Shown here: positions 15,929-23,963 of the stretch, piece after piece | How the letters are laid out: each line of letters opens with the position of its first letter | Position numbering within the stretch: the first letter of the stretch is position 1 | NCBI RefSeq assembly: GCF_900187305.1 | Contig: NZ_LT906434.1 | Span: 1,984,001-2,048,000, forward strand | From: Neisseria zoodegmatis | GTDB lineage: Bacteria > Pseudomonadota > Gammaproteobacteria > Burkholderiales > Neisseriaceae | Length of the DNA stretch: 64,000 bases | Direction: 5' to 3' | Program-made: the position numbers and the translations under genes | Notes under the pieces: generated by a model | Databases searched by the model: none | Seen by the model: only the letters and a program-made list of their open reading frames with translations | What the model was told of the DNA's origin: nothing

Positions 15929-17419
15929 GTGAACAAAACGCCAAAATACATTGCCTTGGTGCTTGCTTCAGCCTTAGCCTTAAACGGCTGCGACAAAGTG
16001 GACAGCTTTTTCGGCAAGCAAGACGAGCCGCAAAAAGATTTGGTACAAAAAGTAGAAACACAAACCGAAAGCGGCAAAGTAGAAATGCTCCTGCCGGACT
16101 TCACCAAGCTGGTCGAGCAAGAAGGCCAAACCGTGGTCAACATCCAAGCCATCCAAACGTCGTCGGGCAAACGCAGCCAAGACAACATGGATCTAAACCA
16201 GTTTCCCGACAACGATCCGTTTTATGAATTCTTCAAACGCCTCGTGCCCAACCTGCCCGAAATTCCCGAGCAGGAAGACGACCACGATCTGAATTTCGGT
16301 TCGGGCTTCATCATCAGCCCCGACGGCTACATCCTCACCAACACCCACGTCGTCCACGGCATGAACAACATCAAAGTGCTGCTCAACGACAAACGCGAAT
16401 TTACCGCCAAGCTGATCGGTTCCGACGTTCAATCCGACGTAGCCCTGCTGAAAATCGACGCGGAAAACCTGCCCGTAATCAAAGTGGGCAACGCCAAAGA
16501 CTTAAAACCGGGCGAATGGGTGGCCGCCATCGGTGCACCGTTCGGCTTTGACAACAGCGTGACCGCAGGCATCGTATCCGCCAAAGGCCGCAGCCTGCCG
16601 AACGAAAACTACACGCCGTTTATCCAAACCGATGTGGCCATCAACCCCGGCAACTCCGGCGGCCCGCTGTTTAACCTGAAAGGCCAAGTGGTCGGCATCA
16701 ACTCGCAGATTTACAGCCGCAGCGGCGGATTTATGGGCATTTCGTTTGCCATTCCGATTGACGTGGCCATGAACGTGGCCGAACAGCTCAAAGCCGGCGG
16801 CAAAGTGCAGCGCGGCCAGCTTGGCGTGATTATTCAGGAAGTTTCTTATAATCTGGCCAAATCGTTCGGCCTCGACAAAGCTTCCGGCGCCTTAATCGCC
16901 CGCGTACTGCCCGGCAGCCCCGCCCTGAAAGCCGGCCTGCAACCCGGCGACATCGTGCGCAGCGTGAACGGCGAAGAGGTGCGCCAATCCAGCGACCTGC
17001 CTGTGATGGTCGGCGCAATGGCTCCGGGCAAAGAAGTAACGCTCAACGTATGGCGTAAAGGCAAAGAGCAGCAAATCAAAGTAATACTCGGCGCCAGCGG
17101 TAACGACACCGAAGCCGGCAACGCAGGCGTAGACGATCCGATGTTTTCCACCGACGGCCAAGCATTTACGGTGGAACAAACCGGCCTGACCCTGAAAGTG
17201 CGCACGTCCAATACCGGCAGAAAACTGGTGGTGGTAAAAGCCGAAGCCGCTGCCGAACGTGCCGGCTTGAGACGCGGCGATGAAATCATCACCGTCAACC
17301 ATATTAACGTTGAAGACGAGGCTTCGCTTAAAAGCGCATTGGAAGGCGCGGGCAAAAACATTCCACTGCTGATCGAGCGCGACGGCGATATGCTTTTTAT
17401 GGCTTTAAACCTGCCTTAA
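15929..17419 (+). CDS. degQ: DegQ/HtrA-type periplasmic serine protease, probable lipoprotein
   Basis: Envelope protease and chaperone that degrades misfolded periplasmic proteins. Of 496 residues, the trypsin-like domain has the catalytic triad His140 (TNTHVV), Asp170 (SDVALLKID) and Ser243 (GNSGGPL), followed by two PDZ domains (about 290-385 and 405-495). Unlike E. coli DegP/DegQ, the N-terminus ends in LNGC at residue 21, a lipobox-like cleavage site, so the protein may be anchored as a lipoprotein; the N. meningitidis orthologue looks the same. GTG start at 15929 with AAAGGAAAC upstream. Symbol is by family; degP or mucD would also be used. Confidence 0.92.
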   Translation: MNKTPKYIALVLASALALNGCDKVDSFFGKQDEPQKDLVQKVETQTESGKVEMLLPDFTKLVEQEGQTVVNIQAIQTSSGKRSQDNMDLNQFPDNDPFYEFFKRLVPNLPEIPEQEDDHDLNFGSGFIISPDGYILTNTHVVHGMNNIKVLLNDKREFTAKLIGSDVQSDVALLKIDAENLPVIKVGNAKDLKPGEWVAAIGAPFGFDNSVTAGIVSAKGRSLPNENYTPFIQTDVAINPGNSGGPLFNLKGQVVGINSQIYSRSGGFMGISFAIPIDVAMNVAEQLKAGGKVQRGQLGVIIQEVSYNLAKSFGLDKASGALIARVLPGSPALKAGLQPGDIVRSVNGEEVRQSSDLPVMVGAMAPGKEVTLNVWRKGKEQQIKVILGASGNDTEAGNAGVDDPMFSTDGQAFTVEQTGLTLKVRTSNTGRKLVVVKAEAAAERAGLRRGDEIITVNHINVEDEASLKSALEGAGKNIPLLIERDGDMLFMALNLP

Positions 17420-17458
17420 AATCAAGCTGAAGTCTTTGCCGTTCAGGCGTTTACACTT

Positions 17459-17488
17459 TTTCAGACGGCCTCAAGAGGCCGTCTGAAA
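17459..17488. terminator. DUS hairpin terminator
   Basis: Inverted DUS pair with a 14-bp stem and 2-base loop followed by TCTTTT; ends the protease gene. Confidence 0.78.
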
Positions 17489-17531
17489 TCTTTTGGCACA
17501 ACCTTTTAGACCTTTAGAAAGGAACACAATC

Positions 17532-17933
17532 ATGTCTGCCAATCCCAGCATTCTTTCCCACGTATCGCTCGGTACCAACCGTTTTGAAGAAGCGGTGGCG
17601 TTTTACGACAAAGTGTTGGCTACGCTCGGTATCGGGCGGGTTTTGGATTTAAGCGAACACCGAGCCGTGGCTTACGGTCGCGCCTATCCCGAATTTTGGA
17701 TTCAGGCTCCGCACGACAAACAACACGCACAAACTGCCAATGGCGTACACATTGCCTTTTACGCCGAAACCCGCGAAGAAGTCGATGCCTTCTATCAAGC
17801 GGCTTTGGCTGCAGGCGCGAAATACGACGGTGCACCCGGCCCGCGCCCGCACTACGGCAAAGAATATTACGGCTGCTTTGTGCGCGATTTGGACGGCCAC
17901 AAAATCGAAGCAATGGCTTGGCTGACCGCGTAA
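17532..17933 (+). CDS. VOC (glyoxalase/bleomycin resistance) family protein
   Basis: A 133-residue vicinal oxygen chelate fold protein. It has SHVSLGTNRFEEAVAFYDKVLATLG near residues 9-33 with a metal-ligand histidine, NGVHIAFYAETREEVDAFY near 65-83, and RDLDGHKIEAM at the end with the typical glutamate. Substrate unknown; relatives are annotated as glyoxalase or lactoylglutathione lyase-like. ATG at 17532 is preferred to 17493 because AGAAAGGA lies just upstream. Confidence 0.87.
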   Translation: MSANPSILSHVSLGTNRFEEAVAFYDKVLATLGIGRVLDLSEHRAVAYGRAYPEFWIQAPHDKQHAQTANGVHIAFYAETREEVDAFYQAALAAGAKYDGAPGPRPHYGKEYYGCFVRDLDGHKIEAMAWLTA

Positions 17934-17952
17934 AACGACTAATGCTTGGTTA

Positions 17953-17985
17953 AGGCCGTCTGAAAACCCGCTTTTCAGACGGCCT
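17953..17985. terminator. DUS hairpin terminator
   Basis: 14-bp inverted DUS stem, 5-base loop, just after the VOC gene. Confidence 0.78.
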
Positions 17986-18091
17986 CTCTATATAAACGCC
18001 ACACTATCGGCCACATGCCTACTGCCTGCCGTTTCAGTCTTGTATAATCTTCCCTTTTCCGCACCACCTTCCCTATTTGTTGAGAAAACTT

Positions 18092-19177
18092 ATGACCAAA
18101 CCCATTATCCCGCGCGGCCCCGTGATGGCCGATGTCCACGCCTTCCGTCTCACCGACGAAGAAAAACAACGCCTGCTCGACCCTGCCGTCGGCGGCGTGA
18201 TTTTGTTCCGCCGCAATTTTGAAAACGTTGCCCAACTCAAAGAGTTGGTAAGTGAAATCAAAGCATTGCGCTCGCCCGAGCTGATTATCGCCGTCGATCA
18301 CGAAGGCGGACGCGTGCAGCGGTTTATCGACGGCTTTACCCGTCTGCCCGCCATGAATGTGCTCGGCGAAATTTGGGATACGCAAAGCCCCGAAACGGCC
18401 AAAGCGCAGGCCGAGCAGGTGGGCTGGGTGTTGGCAACCGAATTGAGCGCGTGCGGCGTGGATTTGTCGTTTACGCCCGTGCTGGATTTGAACTGGGGGC
18501 AATGCGCCGTGATCGGCAACCGCAGCTTCCACGGCAACGCCGAAATCGTTACCGAGCTGGCGCTGGCTTTGCAGAAAGGCTTGAACAAAGGCGGCATGAA
18601 ATCGTGCGGCAAACACTTCCCCGGCCACGGTTTCGTCGAAGGCGACAGCCACCACGTTTTGCCGCAAGACGACCGCAGTTTGAACGAATTGGAAGCCGCC
18701 GACATCGTGCCCTTCCGCCGCATGAGCGCGGCAGGCATGGCGGCCTTGATGCCCGCGCATGTGATTTACCCGCAAGTCGACAGCCAACCGGCGGGCTTTT
18801 CGGTCAAATGGCTGAAAGATATTCTGCGTGAAGACATCGGCTTCAACGGCGTGATTTTTTCAGACGACCTCACTATGGAAGGCGCGTGCGGAGCGGGCGG
18901 CATCAAAGAGCGGGCAAAATTATCGTTTGATGCCGGCTGCGACATCGTGCTGGTGTGCAACCGCCCCGATTTGGTCGACGAATTGCGCGAAGGCTTTGTG
19001 ATTCCGGCTAACCCCGCATTGGCCGACCGCTGGCAATACATGGCGAACACCCTGCCCGCCGAACGAGCTGCCGCCATGATGGAAACGCATGAATTCAAAG
19101 CTGCCCAAGCCGCCACGGCAAAACTGGCCACGCCGAAAGATATTGCCGGCGGCGTGAAAGTGGGCGAGGCGTTTTAA
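18092..19177 (+). CDS. nagZ: Beta-N-acetylhexosaminidase
   Basis: Cytosolic family 3 glycoside hydrolase that cuts GlcNAc from anhydro-muropeptides in cell-wall recycling. The 361-residue product is collinear with the N. meningitidis enzyme. Key motifs are DHEGGRVQRF (near 65-74), KHFPGHGFVEGDSHH (near 174-188, with the loop histidine general acid) and the nucleophile in FSDDLTMEG (near 256). ATG 18092 gives the MTKPIIPRGPVM start seen in homologues; an in-frame TTG at 18077 is less likely. Confidence 0.96.
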   Translation: MTKPIIPRGPVMADVHAFRLTDEEKQRLLDPAVGGVILFRRNFENVAQLKELVSEIKALRSPELIIAVDHEGGRVQRFIDGFTRLPAMNVLGEIWDTQSPETAKAQAEQVGWVLATELSACGVDLSFTPVLDLNWGQCAVIGNRSFHGNAEIVTELALALQKGLNKGGMKSCGKHFPGHGFVEGDSHHVLPQDDRSLNELEAADIVPFRRMSAAGMAALMPAHVIYPQVDSQPAGFSVKWLKDILREDIGFNGVIFSDDLTMEGACGAGGIKERAKLSFDAGCDIVLVCNRPDLVDELREGFVIPANPALADRWQYMANTLPAERAAAMMETHEFKAAQAATAKLATPKDIAGGVKVGEAF

Positions 19178-19513
19178 ACACACCGTTTTCGGGAATCTGC
19201 TTGATAAGCGGGGCATTCACAGTTAAATAATTGCTGCCGCGTGCAGATTGAAACCGATCATGAACGTTCGGCTCATCAACTATCAGGTAAAACAAACACA
19301 GGCCGTCTGAAAAGATATTTTAGCGAAGCTCACAAGTTCGCTTTCAGACGGCCTGTGTTCTTTGGCAGCAAACGTAGGTTGGGTCGTGACCCAACAAAAA
19401 ATACTCAACTCTTCTACCACTACAGGGAGGCTAAAATTTTCCAAAGCAAGTGTAGAGACGAATTGCATATCCGCCCGCAGGATGCTTTCAGACGGCCTGT
19501 ATCCATACAAAAC
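19178..19513. other. Intergenic region with small repeats
   Basis: 336 bp without a gene. It holds the AGCGAAGCTC-DUS module (19318-19354) between two DUS, a palindrome GTTGGGTC-GT-GACCCAAC followed by six A (19378-19401), and a TCCGCCC repeat remnant before another DUS at 19489. It separates convergent nagZ and the ABC permease operon. Confidence 0.6.
19378..19395. terminator. GTTGGGTC palindrome
   Basis: Perfect 8-bp arms with a 2-base gap, followed by an A run: a hairpin that could terminate either convergent transcript, or a dispersed repeat. Confidence 0.45.
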
Positions 19514-20650
19514 CTAAGGCTGTTCGCCACTCTTGCCGCTTTTCACATACCACCACAACACCAGCAAATAAACCGCCAGCAAACCCGCCAGCACCCACAG
19601 CAGATACGCGCCGTCGGCAAGCGGCGTGCCGATTTGGTTGAAGCGTACCGATGCCTGAATCGCCGAAGTGCTCGGTATCAGCCAGCGCAACCATTGCAAA
19701 GGCAACGGCAAAGATTCAGACGGCCACGCATAGCCGCTGAGGAAAAACATCGGAATCGAGGTAAACATCAAGAGCTGGAGCGCCCGCTCGCGCTTTTGAA
19801 ACCACAAGCCGAACAAACAGCCCAGCGTCGCCACCGCAGGCGCAAACAGCACCGTCAAGGCCAGCATACCGCCGATGTTTTGCCCGCGGGCGTAGTCTTG
19901 GATATAAAACACCCAGCCGAAGTAAAACAGCGAAGCCAGCCAGCCCATCAGCGACAAAGCCGAAATCCGCCCCAGCCATACCCGCATCGAAGCATGTTGC
20001 CGCCGCTGTTCGCGCCATGTGCCGACCAGCAGCGCCGATCCCATCAGCAACACCTGTTGGATAATCAGCACCGCCACGCCGGGCACCACATAATTGCCGT
20101 AACCCTGCGTCGGGTTGTATTGCACTTGAAGCTGAAACGGTATCGGGTTTTGCGCAGCAAACGCCTGCTCTTTCTCCATGCCGCCCGCCTGCAAACGCTT
20201 GATTTGAATGCCTGCCGACACCGTGCCCACTACTTCGGCAAAGCCCGTTTGAACCTCTTTGCTCACCAAAAGATAGCTGCCGTTAGCCAACACGCCTACC
20301 CGCGCCGGCCGCTGCATTACCACATCGCTTTTCAAACCCGCCGGAATCACCATATAGCCGCCGATTTCCTGCCGCCACAAAGCCTGCTTGGCTTCGCGCT
20401 CGCTCTGCATCACCCTCACCGCCAAGCGCGGACTGCCTTCGGCCATCTGAATGATTTTGTTCGACAACGTGCTGTGGTCTTCATCCACAACCGCAACCGG
20501 AATCCGACGCGCCGCCTGCGTACTATACGGCCACGGATAGAAAAAACCGTAGATAAACGGCGCAATCACCAACATCAGCAACACGCCCTTATCGGTAAAA
20601 ATGTTGCGGATGGTGTCGGCAAACGCTGTAAAAAACATACTTTTCTTCAT
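19514..20650 (-). CDS. ABC-2 type transporter permease (YhhJ/YbhR-like)
   Basis: Membrane subunit of 378 residues: N-terminal transmembrane helix (residues 18-36), a large extracytoplasmic domain (DEDHSTLSNKIIQ), then five or so helices, including FLSGYAWPSESLP typical of the YbhR/YhhJ/YbhS group. These usually work with an ATPase and a HlyD-type adaptor in drug or macromolecule export. It is the second gene of a pair, 24 bp after the other permease, and neither ATPase nor adaptor is encoded beside them. Confidence 0.88.
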   Translation of the reverse strand: MKKSMFFTAFADTIRNIFTDKGVLLMLVIAPFIYGFFYPWPYSTQAARRIPVAVVDEDHSTLSNKIIQMAEGSPRLAVRVMQSEREAKQALWRQEIGGYMVIPAGLKSDVVMQRPARVGVLANGSYLLVSKEVQTGFAEVVGTVSAGIQIKRLQAGGMEKEQAFAAQNPIPFQLQVQYNPTQGYGNYVVPGVAVLIIQQVLLMGSALLVGTWREQRRQHASMRVWLGRISALSLMGWLASLFYFGWVFYIQDYARGQNIGGMLALTVLFAPAVATLGCLFGLWFQKRERALQLLMFTSIPMFFLSGYAWPSESLPLPLQWLRWLIPSTSAIQASVRFNQIGTPLADGAYLLWVLAGLLAVYLLVLWWYVKSGKSGEQP

Positions 20651-20674
20651 GTTATTCCGTACCTTTCGCCGCCG

Positions 20675-21883
20675 TTATCTCGCGCCCCAACGCTGCGGCA
20701 AAGCATACGCGCGCTGCGAAAGTTTGGCCGCCGCCAAGAGAAGCATCAAGGCCGCCAGCGAAGACCATCCCAGCGGCTTCACCGCCCATTGCCACGGAAT
20801 CCCCATTTCCAGCAAGCCCTGCTGCAATTCCAGATAATGCGTCAGCGGCAGCATATCCGACCACTTCTGCGCCCAAGTCGGCATCGCCAAGCGCGGGAAT
20901 GCAATGCCCGAAAAGGCAAAAGCGGGCGCGGAAATGAAGCCGGTGGCCGACAGCCCCGTACGCATCGACATCGGCAGCGCAGAAAATATCACGCCCAGCC
21001 ACAGCGACACCAGCATCATCAGCCACAAGCCTAAATAATTCAGCAGCCACGATATCGCAGCCACTTCATGCGTCTGCGCCAGCATCCACAGCAGCACGCC
21101 GCCCCAAAGCGTAAAAGCCAGCATCGGCCACACCAGCTTGCCGCCCAAAGCAAACGCGGCATCGGCAAAGCGCACATGCCCGTTGCGGACGCGGCAGCCC
21201 GCCTTGCCCAACCAATTGTGCAGGCTCTTATCGCGGATTTCCCTGCCGAACGCCACCGCCCCGGCCGTCATCGCCAAAATATGCAGCAGCCCGGGAATCA
21301 GCGTCGTGCCGAGAAACTGCTGGTAATCGGTGGAAATATTAAACAGCGCCGAAGTAACCGTGCGTATCGGGCTGAACGTATGCTCCGCCTGCCGTACCGA
21401 TTCACCGCGCTTGTTTAACGCTTTCATCTCCACGCCCGCCGACAAAGTGCCTGCCACCGCCTGCACATCGCGCACCAGCAAACCCGAAAACGAACCGAAT
21501 TGGCCGTTGAGCTGCAAAATCAGCGGCGAAGCCCCGCCCTGCTTGAGTTGGCGGGAAAAATCATCGGGTATCACCACCACGCCGTACACATCCACCCTAT
21601 CCATAGCCTGCTGCGCTTCGCGCTCGTCGGCATAAGTCTGCACCACTTTCAAAGCCGGCGCGCTGTCGAGATACTGCACCGTCTGCCGCGACAATGCACT
21701 GTGGTCTTTATCCAGCACACCGATGGGCAAATCGGTGATGGCGGCGCGGGCAAACATCCACCACACCAGCAGCACACTCGCCAGCGGCAGCCACAACAGC
21801 AGCGACAGCTCCCAGCGCTCGCGGATCAAGTAGCGCCATTCGAGGCGGGCGCTGCGCCAAAAGATATCGAGAAGTCGGTTCAT
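20675..21883 (-). CDS. ABC-2 type transporter permease (YbhS-like)
   Basis: First gene of the permease pair, 402 residues. Same architecture as its partner: a helix near residues 25-45, an extracytoplasmic segment with DKDHSALSRQTVQYLDSAP, then a bundle of helices with FSGIAFPRLAMPTWAQ near the end. The partners probably form a heterodimer. ATG 21883 is chosen over GTG 21892 because AAAGG lies 8 bases upstream; that SD is part of a DUS flank. The energising ATPase must be encoded elsewhere, or the system is incomplete. Confidence 0.87.
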   Translation of the reverse strand: MNRLLDIFWRSARLEWRYLIRERWELSLLLWLPLASVLLVWWMFARAAITDLPIGVLDKDHSALSRQTVQYLDSAPALKVVQTYADEREAQQAMDRVDVYGVVVIPDDFSRQLKQGGASPLILQLNGQFGSFSGLLVRDVQAVAGTLSAGVEMKALNKRGESVRQAEHTFSPIRTVTSALFNISTDYQQFLGTTLIPGLLHILAMTAGAVAFGREIRDKSLHNWLGKAGCRVRNGHVRFADAAFALGGKLVWPMLAFTLWGGVLLWMLAQTHEVAAISWLLNYLGLWLMMLVSLWLGVIFSALPMSMRTGLSATGFISAPAFAFSGIAFPRLAMPTWAQKWSDMLPLTHYLELQQGLLEMGIPWQWAVKPLGWSSLAALMLLLAAAKLSQRAYALPQRWGAR

Positions 21884-22004
21884 CCTATCCACCTTTCAGA
21901 CGGCCTTTACAGCATGAGGCCGTCTGAAAATCCAATATGCTTGACCTTGATATAGAAGTGCTTAAAACGCGGGCACGGGTATGCCGTTTCCGCAAGCGGT
22001 TCGG

Positions 22005-22370
22005 CTATACCGCATTGTCTTGCCGAATCAATTTATGTTTCTCACATTCTAGCGCATATTCCGTACCCCAACGGTGCATGGCTTCAATCACCGGCATCAG
22101 CGTCAGGCCGAACTCAGTAAGCGAGTATTCCACTTTCGGCGGCACCTGCGGATACACTTCGCGGTGCACAATGCCGTCGCTTTCCAACTCGCGCAGCTGC
22201 AAAGTGAGCATACGCTGGGTAACGGCGGGCATCAGCCGCTGCAATTCGTTGAAACGGCGGGTTTGGGTGTTTAAATGGTAAAGAATCAATACTTTCCATT
22301 TGCCGCCGATAATATCGAGCGTGGTGCTGACGGGGCAGCAATTGTCGTGTGGTGCGTCGGGATGGTTCAT
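22005..22370 (-). CDS. HxlR-family transcriptional regulator
   Basis: Winged helix regulator of 121 residues, recognised by [22 protein letters not shown] near 12-33 and the [25 protein letters not shown] helix-turn-helix. Two adjacent cysteines near the N-terminus (DNCCPVS, 11-12) are placed like the redox-sensing cysteine of YodB/HypR-type members that sense quinones or disulfide stress. It is divergent from the DUF896-pirin operon, with a symmetric operator between them, so it probably represses both directions. Confidence 0.92.
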   Translation of the reverse strand: MNHPDAPHDNCCPVSTTLDIIGGKWKVLILYHLNTQTRRFNELQRLMPAVTQRMLTLQLRELESDGIVHREVYPQVPPKVEYSLTEFGLTLMPVIEAMHRWGTEYALECEKHKLIRQDNAV

Positions 22371-22397
22371 GGTTAGCCCTTGTCGGTTATCGTTTAC

Positions 22398-22403
22398 AGT
22401 ATA
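22398..22403 (-). promoter_or_regulatory. Probable -10 element of the HxlR gene
   Basis: TATACT on the minus strand (5 of 6 of consensus), 28 bp before the start codon at 22370. No clear -35; the operator covers that position. Confidence 0.45.
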
Positions 22404-22414
22404 AAAAATGTGCG

Positions 22415-22445
22415 TACTTGTTTATAAGCAGGTACTGCGTATAAT
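22415..22445 (+). promoter_or_regulatory. HxlR operator and forward promoter
   Basis: A 20-bp dyad at 22415-22434, TACTTG...CAGGTA around a TTATAA centre, is symmetric at 16 of 20 positions and has the TAC/GTA half-site layout of HxlR-family operators. A perfect -10 TATAAT follows at 22440-22445, and the -35 (TTGTTT, 22418-22423) lies inside the dyad, so binding should block transcription of the DUF896-pirin operon. Confidence 0.72.
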
Positions 22446-22479
22446 ACGCCTTAACACGAAAAAAGCCCAGTAAAAACCA

Positions 22480-22524
22480 AGGCCGTCTGAAAGTGAATTT
22501 GTGAGCTTCGCTAAAACAGGCTCG
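22480..22524. repeat. DUS plus inverted AGCGAAGCTC module
   Basis: Third occurrence of the DUS-linked module (GAGCTTCGCTAAAAC on the plus strand), in the untranslated leader of the DUF896 gene. Confidence 0.6.
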
Positions 22525-22558
22525 ACGTTTTGCAGGCAAACACCATCAGGAGTCCATC

Positions 22559-22792
22559 ATGCGTATTACAGAATTAGACCGTATCAACGAGCTGGCTCAT
22601 AAAGCCAAAACCATCGGGCTGACGGAAGCCGAATCGGCCGAGCGCGACACTTTGCGCCGAGCCTATATCCGCCAAGTGTGCGGGCAAATCAACAATATGC
22701 TGTCCACCGTAACCGTTGTCGATCCCGAAGGCACAGACGTTACTCCCGCCAAACTGCGCGAAGCACAGGCCGCAGGTATGCAGGTACATTAA
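22559..22792 (+). CDS. DUF896 (YnzC-like) small protein
   Basis: A 77-residue soluble helical protein of the DUF896 family (YnzC in Bacillus, part of the SOS-linked yneA operon there, function unknown). The signature is ITELDRINELAHKAKTIGLTEAESAERDTLRRAYI. It is the first gene of the operon with pirin, 57 bp upstream, under the HxlR-type operator. SD AGGAG precedes the ATG. Confidence 0.9.
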   Translation: MRITELDRINELAHKAKTIGLTEAESAERDTLRRAYIRQVCGQINNMLSTVTVVDPEGTDVTPAKLREAQAAGMQVH

Positions 22793-22849
22793 GCCCTGCC
22801 GACAACTTACCGACACAGCACACACAATCAGATCAGAAAGGAAAACCAC

Positions 22850-23719
22850 ATGAGAAACGTACGCCAAATCTACCGCGCCGACAGCCAACACTGGGTAGGC
22901 AACGGCTTTTTGGTACAGCCCTTGTTTTCACACATGGGCGACGACCGCGGCACCGACCCGTTTTTGATGCTTGATTACGCCGCACCGCACGAGTTTGCTC
23001 CCAACGAAGCGCGCAGCCCGCGCGGCGTGGGCCAACATCCGCACAAAGGTTTTGAAACCGTTACCATCGCCTATCACGGCGAAGTCGCCCACCGCGACTC
23101 TTCCGGCGGAGGCGGCGTCATCAAAGCCGGCGATGTGCAATGGATGACTGCCGGAGCAGGCATTATTCATGAAGAGTTCCACTCCGAAGCCTTCAGCAAA
23201 ACAGGCGGGCTTTTCGAGATGGTGCAACTGTGGGTCAACCTGCCTGCCGAACACAAAAACGTAGCGCCGCACTACCAACACCTCGCCAAAGAAAACATTC
23301 CCGTGGTGCAGCTGCCCAATGAAGCCGGCCATCTGCGCCTGATTGCGGGCGAGTACGCAGGCACTCAAGGCGCTGCCGACACCTATACCGAAATGAATGT
23401 GTGGGACGTCGTGATTCACCCCGGCAAAGAAGCCGCCCTTACCCTGCCCGCCAACCACAGCCTCTCTATGGTGGTCTTGCGCGGCGAGGCAGTCTTTAAC
23501 GGTAAAGAACGCGCAGGCGCAGGCCAATTGGTCGGCTTTGAACACGGCGGCGGAGAAGTGCGCATCGCCGCAGGCAGCGAAGAAGTGAAAATCCTCCTGC
23601 TCTCCGGCGTGCCGATTGCAGAGCCGGTGGTCGGTTACGGCCCGTTTGTGATGAACACCGCCGAAGAAATCCGCGAGGCCATCCACGATTTCAACAATGG
23701 CCGTTTCGGTAATATTTAA
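22850..23719 (+). CDS. Pirin family protein
   Basis: Bicupin iron protein of 289 residues. The N-terminal cupin carries the metal ligands HPHKGFETVTI (near residues 63-73) and the EFHSE segment (near 107-111). Bacterial pirins such as YhaK/YhhW can act as quercetin dioxygenases or redox-sensitive regulators. Control by an HxlR-type, possibly quinone-sensing, regulator would fit such a role. SD AAAGGAAAA, ATG at 22850. Ended by a DUS hairpin. Confidence 0.93.
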   Translation: MRNVRQIYRADSQHWVGNGFLVQPLFSHMGDDRGTDPFLMLDYAAPHEFAPNEARSPRGVGQHPHKGFETVTIAYHGEVAHRDSSGGGGVIKAGDVQWMTAGAGIIHEEFHSEAFSKTGGLFEMVQLWVNLPAEHKNVAPHYQHLAKENIPVVQLPNEAGHLRLIAGEYAGTQGAADTYTEMNVWDVVIHPGKEAALTLPANHSLSMVVLRGEAVFNGKERAGAGQLVGFEHGGGEVRIAAGSEEVKILLLSGVPIAEPVVGYGPFVMNTAEEIREAIHDFNNGRFGNI

Positions 23720-23745
23720 TTACCCAATCCCTTCCATCAACTTAA

Positions 23746-23794
23746 AGGCCGTCTGAAAACACCGTTTCAAATAAACAGTGTTTTCAGACGGCCT
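23746..23794. terminator. Extended DUS hairpin terminator
   Basis: Inverted DUS copies whose stem continues past the DUS (AACAC/GTGTT and GTTT/AAAC); ends the pirin gene and, on the other strand, the feo operon. Confidence 0.8.
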
Positions 23795-23816
23795 CATACC
23801 GTAAAAGCGTTACTCC

Positions 23817-23963
23817 CTAATGGCAGCCGCCGCTTTTACCGCCGCCGCAGCGGTCGCAACCGCCGCAGGCCGAACCGCTGTTTTTCGGTTTAAACACAAA
23901 CTTGCGCAAGATATATAAGGTGCACAGCAGCACGATGGCACCGACGATAATATATTGTTCCAT
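23817..23963 (-). CDS. FeoB-associated Cys-rich membrane protein
   Basis: A 48-residue protein: MEQYIIVGAIVLLCTLYIL forms one membrane helix, then a basic stretch and a Cys/Gly-rich tail (CGGCDRCGGG...GGC). This is the small FeoB-associated family (PF12669-type) encoded after feoB in many bacteria, thought to assist ferrous iron uptake, like FeoC in enterobacteria. Its ATG overlaps the feoB stop by one base (TGATG), so the two are translationally coupled. It is shorter than usual gene-finder limits. Confidence 0.9.
   Translation of the reverse strand: MEQYIIVGAIVLLCTLYILRKFVFKPKNSGSACGGCDRCGGGKSGGCH

Noticed and set aside
19241..21034. 597-residue plus-strand open frame
   Set aside because: It is antisense to the two ABC permeases, is full of His/Arg/Gln as expected of a shadow frame, and crosses intergenic repeats.
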